Positions 52,410-58,060 of a stretch of DNA of 58,060 nucleotides are shown piece by piece. The notes under the pieces are model-generated. The model had not been told where the DNA came from, did not search any database, and worked only from the letters and a program-made list of their open reading frames with translations. The stretch covers positions 1 to 58,060 of the forward strand of contig LRSR01003405.1 of the NCBI GenBank assembly GCA_001579985.1, in the 5' to 3' direction. The position numbers and the translations under genes were made by a program. Each line of letters starts with the position of its first letter. Within the stretch, counting starts at the first letter, position 1. Origin of the DNA: Hypsibius dujardini (Eukaryota; Tardigrada; Eutardigrada; Parachela; Hypsibiidae).

Positions 52410-54570
52410 ATGGTTTCCGGAATTATCCTCCTGATCAGTCTCGTTTTCGGTAATCAAAACTCCCCTCATTCATGCCATAATTGAAAACCCCTTATTTTTT
52501 CTTTGTTTAGGGTTGGTCGCAAAGTTGGATGCCGTCCTTGCGCTAGAACCGGTGCCGGTCTTTCAATGCCCGGTGGGGTTCACGTGGGACTGCGGGACCT
52601 GTCTGAAGGTTACTTTGCCTGACGCCACGTGGAACGTCGCGAGAGACAACTGCATCGATTTGGGGGCAAACCTTGTGACCATTCGCAACGCTGATCAAAA
52701 TCGTTGTATCACAAAATATACCTCGGCGGGAACCTTTTGGATGAGGCTCTACAGCCCCGCGACTGCTACTCCTCCGAACTGGCAGTGGAGATGGATCAAT
52801 CCAATGAGCGCTGCTCAACCTGTGGATTTTCAAAACTTCGGGCCAGGTAACTAGCCGTAACTCACAGGTCACGACGATGTTGCCCGTATACCTCTGGATG
52901 ACATCATATCAGCTAGTGGCTGCACAGATTGGGACCAGTACATGCAGGGAAGCTTGTTAAATAAGGGCGGAAAATCAAATTTGCAGAACTATATAATTAA
53001 TTTGCTGAATAATATAATTAGTTTGCTGGGTGGTTTTGATACCGTTATAAGGCACATGCGTGTGGGGGGTTGCAGTGGTAGGGGCCAGCAGGTGTTTATA
53101 ATACGTACTGTTAACAACATCACCTTCTCCATCTCATTCAGGTTATTCATGAAGGGGTTAAACCTTAATCTGGAAGTGCTTACTAGATGCATATTTCGAA
53201 TTACGTCTCAATCTCAACAGTCATCCATTGGGATGAAAAAAAAATCCGAAAATCTCTCAAAATAATTTCTAATCTCAGCGTGGTCGCTACTCAGACAGAC
53301 CCCTAACTGTTTGAGCTCATTACAGTGACCCGCATCCTTTTTAAAATGTCTTTTAACAATTCCGTTCACACCTCTTTTGTCCACTGTTTGGCATGCCTAG
53401 TGGGCGTGTTTGTCTGAAACGCACTGAATCAAGACGGCCGGGCATCCGATGACCTTGTATAAGAGAATGCATTTGATTGGCCCAGTCGATTTGGCATTTA
53501 CTAATGCAAAGGCTGATATATTAGAGTGGCTCGTTATCATCGGGCTTGATACTCGCCCCGACAAACGGCAACAAAAAATACTGATATGAGGCAAAACATT
53601 AATTGGGCCCACCCTCGACATCGTCCTTAAATCGGCTCACTCAATGCTTGAAGGTGCTCGATGGATTGATTAATGTTTGACGGGCCGATTGTGGAGTGTT
53701 TTGCTCTCTACAGCGTATTCGTGGCTGATTTATATTTTTAATTTTTTGCAAGGCCGACAAGAGGCGTCCAGCACATGGCACATGCGCAGCATCGTTTTGA
53801 AAATGAGTGTGCTGGTTTAATGATGATTTTGAAGACGAGCTGAAACAATGGTTTTGCCTGGCACGTTTGTGGTAACAAGAAGTGATTAACGCACACGATT
53901 GCAGTCTATAGCTCACATTATGTTCTGAAACGTTTCAGGTCAGCCTGACATTCACATACTCCCTGACGCGGTACAAGAGCGATGCGGCGAAATTTGACCG
54001 AATGGCGACTGGAATAACTTACAATGCGGTACACCGCCGTATAGCTTCCACAGCTTGGACATACATTTTACTGGAGTCGGCGGTTTCATCTGTGAGGCCG
54101 ACCGTCAGTTAGTTCAACCAGTGGTCGAGTGTCCGCCAGCTCCCACTCCAATTACGGTTACATGTCCGCCAGCTTCCACTCCGATTACGGTTACTTGTCC
54201 ACCAGCTCCCGCTCCCATTACGGTTACATGTTCCCGAGGCAACCTGACGGTTCCAAAAGTGGACATCGAAGAAGACGAACTCTTGACTGGTCGTGCCGAA
54301 TTCATCGGGGATCAAAGTGGCAAATGTCGACATGTCGGCTTCCTCCTGCACCATTGGGTTGTCGCCGAAGCGAAAACTCTCCAACGATGGGAACGGTCGA
54401 TTCGAGACAGTAATAACGCCCACGTGACTTGCCGAGCGAACGGGATCATTGAATTGTCCGATCGAGAACCCGACAGTGCGGAAATTCTGGGACTGACCGT
54501 GGAGACGGCATTCACGCCCAAATGTCGTGACTTTTTCTATAAGTTTGTGGGACAGTTGCTGGCCGTTTGA
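52410..54570 (+). pseudogene. C-type lectin 3 with in-frame TGA and extra C-terminal domain
   Basis: Exons 52410-52449, 52511-52846 and 53939-54570 (1,008 nt, in one frame). The signal peptide and lectin first half are as in gene 2 (CPVGFTWDCGTCLKV). In exon 3 the codon that is Leu in gene 2 (EILLNGDWNN) is TGA at 53995-53997, so translation would stop at 144 residues, before the last lectin cysteines. Beyond it the frame stays open. The hinge CPPAPTPITVT is tripled, and the unknown C-terminal domain differs from gene 2 in only two of about 110 residues. It is either a fresh pseudogene kept similar by gene conversion, or a polymorphic stop. The region 52847-53938 is intron with no exon seen. 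Confidence 0.75.
54130..54228. repeat. 33-bp coding minisatellite, three copies
   Basis: Each unit encodes 11 residues (CPPAPTPITVT and variants). Gene 2 has one unit at the same place. All three keep the frame. Confidence 0.9.
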
Positions 54571-55364
54571 GAGCCCCCCCCTTGATGCGTACTGTCCGGT
54601 AGGGACCCGGAGAAAGCTTGGATTGCTTCTGATAGTAATAGATTTATAACCCTTCTGATTTTGAGTTCGGTTCAGTGTAGGCCGTAGTTGCTTATGTGGA
54701 ATAAATTCGGCACCCTTTCTCTGATTGGACGAAATTATCAAAATCGAGTTTGTAATTAGGGGAAGAAGAACGCGCGAGATTCTTCTTGACCGAAGTAGCT
54801 CGCCCGTCCAACGTAAACAGCCTGATATTCTTTTCGACCCGGAAAGTGGACGATTTCGCTTTGCTCTCGTGGATGAGAGAAACTCGGTCGACGAAACACA
54901 AATTCGACCAACTCATCATCTGGAGAACGCATTGATATCAAAGGACAAATGTGATTGACTAATGTGAAGCTCTGAGGCGCAAACGAGAAAGAGCAAAAAT
55001 ATGTAAGTTGCTGCTACACAATCACGCACAAGAAGAAAAATCAATGTTTTCGCGCGATCTAAGGAGCACACAAAATATAGCAAGACTAATGTTCCGAAAC
55101 AATATTCCAATGCAACGCCCAGATTGTCGCAGCCAACAAAATGTCAGAAACTCTGCTTCTGAATGCGGTTGAAGAGCAGGGCGTTCCATGAAACTCCTCC
55201 CAAATTCTCCGCCGTTCGCCAAAGTTTGCCTCCTTGCGTATCCATTGTGCGTCTTGATTGAGTTCGAGGTACCCGCCATAGGGAATTCCCTCGGAACTTC
55301 TGCTCATTACACGCACAATTAGACCAAAAACAAACAGTACAAGCAGAGACGCATCCAGGGGGGT
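54571..55364. other. Lectin 3 downstream flank
   Basis: The first 200 bp match the flanks of lectins 1 and 2. The block near 54800 (CAGCCTGATATTCTTTTC) matches 49045. No gene is supported; a frame with EGIPYGGYLELN on the minus strand near 55270 is unexplained. Confidence 0.5.
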
Positions 55365-55685
55365 GACAACCTAAGCAACTCCCCTGGGGCGCCCCCTGAG
55401 GATCCAAGATGAGTCCGGACTCCTAACACTGCCAGTTGATCCAGAGTTTCATTCTTAACAAAAGATGAATTTGGGATTAGAGTAAATAATACTTAGTAAA
55501 TATATAACTATTAAAATAAGTTTGTTGTTACCATAGATTGAATTAAATTTCTATATTTAGTTTTTATCATTCACCTTAACCCCAGACATCTTCTTTGCTA
55601 AGTATAAAGTTTTGCATCGAATGGCAATGCCAGAGGTTCAGACTTCTACTAGACCCTCAGGGGCACCCCCAGGGGAATTGTTTGG
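55365..55685. mobile_element. Inverted-repeat element, about 320 bp
   Basis: About 35 bp around CTCCCCTGGGGCGCCCCCTGAGG at 55365-55400 reappear inverted as CCTCAGGGGCACCCCCAGGGG at 55648-55685. AT-rich middle without ORF. A possible exon (minus, about 55865-55755, donor GTATTT) lies just beyond; no family recognised. Confidence 0.45.
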
Positions 55686-55951
55686 ATTGCTATCTCTGGT
55701 AATCGGCACGCGCCTCGGAGTACAGGAAAAAGTATTCAGCATCTGGTTCAGATTTAAAATACCTGTTGTACACGATCCCGCGTAGCAGTGAGTCAGCGAT
55801 TCAGTGGCGGTATCATTCATCTTCTCCTTCAACAAGTAGTCCCAGGGACCGCGAAAAATAAAGCTAGTGTGCATGACATGAAACGCTCCTAGAAAACATA
55901 TTTGCGTGACCTATTTTGGGAAGTGCTGCATCGTAACACATAGTGCATGAG

Positions 55952-56180
55952 TGTCGCGACTAGATATACCATTGAGTAACTATTATCACTATCATTAGTA
56001 ATCCATTGTCTTGATCGTCGTTTTCCATTAGCTACTTCTTTGCTATTTCTTTAACTCTTGGCCACCTTGCTTCTCTCTGGTCTCTTATCTTCGGTACTAT
56101 ATAATCTGATGGTGTGGTGTATTGTGTTGACAGTTCATACAGTCCATAATAATATACTTTCTCTTTTGTGCTACGCTGCA
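55952..56180 (+). mobile_element. Diverged solo LTR of the 218-bp LTR family
   Basis: Starts TGTCGCGACTAG and ends GCTGCA, flanked by TGAG on both sides (55948-55951, 56181-56184). Along its length it matches the sense strand of the 218-bp LTR: ATTGAGTAACTATTATCA, CCATTAGCTACTT, TTGGCCACCTT and the TATA part GTACTATATAATCTG. At 229 bp it is slightly longer and clearly older. Confidence 0.85.
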
Positions 56181-56448
56181 TGAGCCTGAGGCACGCCTTA
56201 CCCAATTATTCAAATCCCGGGTCGTACGATATCTGTTACAGCACATTATTGCCGTTAGACGAATTGTTGTACAAAGCGAATTCTGCCACTGATCCCAGTC
56301 GAAAGGTGACGTCGGTTGTTATCTAAACAGGCCCATAAAAATGAGTGAAAAATTTAATTTTTGACAACCTACAAATTTTTCAATATAAAGAATAAGAATA
56401 TAAAGAATTTTAAAACTGATCTTTTTGAAATTCAGTTTGAAAGCGATT

Positions 56449-56591
56449 GGCATCAGCAGAATTTTGTTTAGACGTCAGGGGGCCGAGTACAGGTCATTGT
56501 CTAACCCAACCGGAAACGTACATATAATATTCCAGTGATGACTCATAGCTCCGCCCTCTGACATCCGAAAAAGATTCTGCTAATGCCAAAC
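56449..56591. mobile_element. Foldback MITE
   Basis: Arms GCAGAATTTTGTTTAGACGTC and the inverse of GACATCCGAAAAAGATTCTGC enclose a short middle. Half-elements with the block CCGCCCC.TGACAT.C.AAAA.GATTC lie near 16150 and 56863. Confidence 0.55.
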
Positions 56592-57481
56592 AATTTGAAA
56601 TTGATTTTTGAGTTAAAAAAGTATCAAAGTTCGTTAAATTAAATTATTCCTAAAAAAAGAAGTTTTTACGGTCAAAATCAGAAAAAATGGAATCTTCCAG
56701 TATTTTTCCAACTTCAAAACTCTCGCTCAAAAACGTTTTCATATCCCTAAAGATGAAATTAATTTTCAAAATCATTATAATTATAATTCTATTAAAGAAA
56801 TATAAAGCGGAGACATCTTCTGAAAATCGGCCCAAGTCAATTCACATTTTAAATAGAATTCACACTCCGCCCCTCGACATTCAAAAACGATTCTGTTAGT
56901 GCCAAGCAATTTGAAGCTGATTTTTGAGGGAGACAGTATTAAAATTTGTTAAATTAAATTATTATTAAGAACTGAACCCTAATAAAAATCTGAAACAGAT
57001 GTCCTCTCTTTATACGCGGCGTTCATTGGGAGGGGTAAATTTTTACTGGTGGAGGTACAAAATTTGCTCCACGCGAGTAAAAAAACTATGCCCGGTGTAA
57101 AGAGAGGTAAAAAAATGTCTTAGGAAATGTCCTGCAGGACAAAAAAGCTAAAGCTAAGGCAGGCAAAATTTACTCTCCGAGTGTAAAAAGTACACTTTTA
57201 CCATAACGCAGGTAGAAAAATACCCTCGAAATGTCCTGAACGGTGCAATTGCCTTCCGGTTAAGGAGTTTTTCACTTTTTACGTACATTAAATGCCATAA
57301 CAGACAGAAATTTCCCTCAGGGAAGACAATTTTATTCTTCTCCTGCACAAATTCACCAGTCAAGAACATAATGGACACTTTTTTCCAGCACACTTGCGCA
57401 ATGCCCAACGCTCTGCAACTGGAAACTGATCAAAATAAAATAAATTAATTCAATGTTGCGCTTTTTATTTCGGACTTCCTG

Positions 57482-57757
57482 ATGGATCCCGATAATTTTT
57501 TTGGTGATCCAAGGATAATATGTGTATCGGAGGCCCTTCAGCGTTTCATGGAACAGGAAGGCAGGGAGGATTTGCTGCCCCACCGCACTGTTTTTGATGA
57601 CGGCCTGGAAGACGTAATTGCTGATCGCCTCGATGACGAGGTTTACGGGCAGCATATATTTATACCTCCGGTTACACTTCCTATTGCACCTCTCGCTATA
57701 CCTCCGGAGTATATATTATCATTGGGGGAAGAACTGATTATTCTTCTTCACATATAG
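57482..57757 (+). CDS. Doubtful small ORF, 91 residues
   Basis: An open frame from ATG with an acidic first half (FDDGLEDVIADRLDDEVYG) and a Pro/Ile/Leu-rich end. No signal peptide or known domain. It lies between MITEs, and the antisense frame is also open. Kept only as a candidate. The stretch 56600-57480 holds A/T-rich sequence with repeated GGTAAA blocks. Confidence 0.2.
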   Translation: MDPDNFFGDPRIICVSEALQRFMEQEGREDLLPHRTVFDDGLEDVIADRLDDEVYGQHIFIPPVTLPIAPLAIPPEYILSLGEELIILLHI

Positions 57758-57831
57758 TTAGAAGAAAAATAAATTGGTGATGCCGGTTTGCTCGCCCCAT
57801 TACAATCCCGTTCATTAGTTCCTGTTGCGTT

Positions 57832-58060
57832 GACGCTTCCGTGAGGTTATATCGTCCTGTTTGTGTTCAGTTCAGTTGCCCTTGAAAGGTCATTGAGTGA
57901 TTTGCAGAACCCTCACCATTTGGTGCAACGGCGTTGAATCTTACCTTCCTTTGCCGAATTTTGCGGGACTCTTGTGGGCGAACCGTTCTCCTGTCTGTAT
58001 CGCCGATGATTCAAACCGCCTACTGAATGTGCTAGGACGATATAACCTCACGGAAGCGTC
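57832..58060. mobile_element. Inverted-repeat element at window end, about 229 bp
   Basis: The 27-bp block GACGCTTCCGTGAGGTTATA (continuing to 57858) recurs as a perfect reverse complement at 58034-58060. The flank beyond is outside the window, so the target duplication cannot be checked. Confidence 0.65.

Noticed and set aside
53995-53997. Selenocysteine or programmed readthrough at the lectin 3 TGA
   Set aside because: No SECIS-like element recognised, and the paralogue has Leu here; mutation is simpler.
54725-54958. 77-codon frame with charged residues after lectin 3
   Set aside because: Its start lies in the 3' flank duplicated after all three lectins; no domain and not kept open in the other copies.
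57353-57655. 100-codon frame on the minus strand
   Set aside because: Antisense of another weak frame, no signal or domain; neither strand has firm support.

Overview
The window is animal (bilaterian) genomic DNA. Its genes are split by GT-AG introns, and their families are metazoan: a CYP2-type cytochrome P450, a cytosolic sulfotransferase, a zeta-class GST, an astacin, a receptor guanylyl cyclase exon, a VMO1 relic and secreted C-type lectins. A small invertebrate (tardigrade, crustacean or rotifer type) is plausible, but the sequence alone does not settle the taxon. Microsatellites of the CAGA/CTGT type are everywhere, many in introns. Several host genes carry frameshifts or stops.

Locus A (about 0.9-9.4 kb) and locus B (about 14.8-17.8 kb plus 27.7-29.2 kb) are two diverged copies of one segment. 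Each runs PAN/Apple exon, cyanovirin-N homology (CVNH) domain, Ser/Thr-rich linker exon(s), then a gene for an eight-cysteine defensin-like peptide. Locus A also has an exon with two fungal-type Cys-rich carbohydrate-binding repeats and, on the other strand, a broken astacin. The CVNH, CBM, linker and PAN modules all join in splice phase 1, the hallmark of exon shuffling, so I read them as pieces of mosaic secreted lectins.

Locus B is split by a 9,720-bp Ty3/gypsy-type retroelement (18006-27725, minus strand) with identical 218-bp LTRs and an AATG target duplication, inserted into the first CVNH exon. It has Gag-protease, RNase H, a D,D35E integrase, an Env with a splice acceptor just upstream, a 5' small ORF and a 3' accessory ORF. 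The reverse transcriptase palm is missing in frame. The sense strand carries about 25 copies of a decamer, CCTACCGAAG, in coding and non-coding parts and in several frames. A diverged solo LTR of the same family lies at 55952-56180.

From 9.5 to 14.2 kb lie a small inverted-repeat element, a 203-bp tandem repeat, an unrelated solo LTR, a two-exon gene of unknown function and an orphan guanylyl cyclase exon. From 30.4 to 37.4 kb is a detoxification cluster, all on the minus strand: a damaged sulfotransferase, an intact six-exon CYP2-like P450 (493 codons) and a maleylacetoacetate isomerase pseudogene. From 38.8 to 40.8 kb is a decayed retroelement gag/protease region.

From 41.0 to 54.6 kb, three tandem C-type lectin genes lie on the plus strand. 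Gene 1 is short, gene 2 has an extra C-terminal domain of unknown family, and gene 3 has an in-frame TGA but an almost identical C-terminal domain. DNA transposons have landed in this array, including a 2.5-kb pogo/Tigger-like element with a nearly intact, intron-bearing transposase. The last 3.5 kb holds foldback elements, the solo LTR and a small doubtful ORF.
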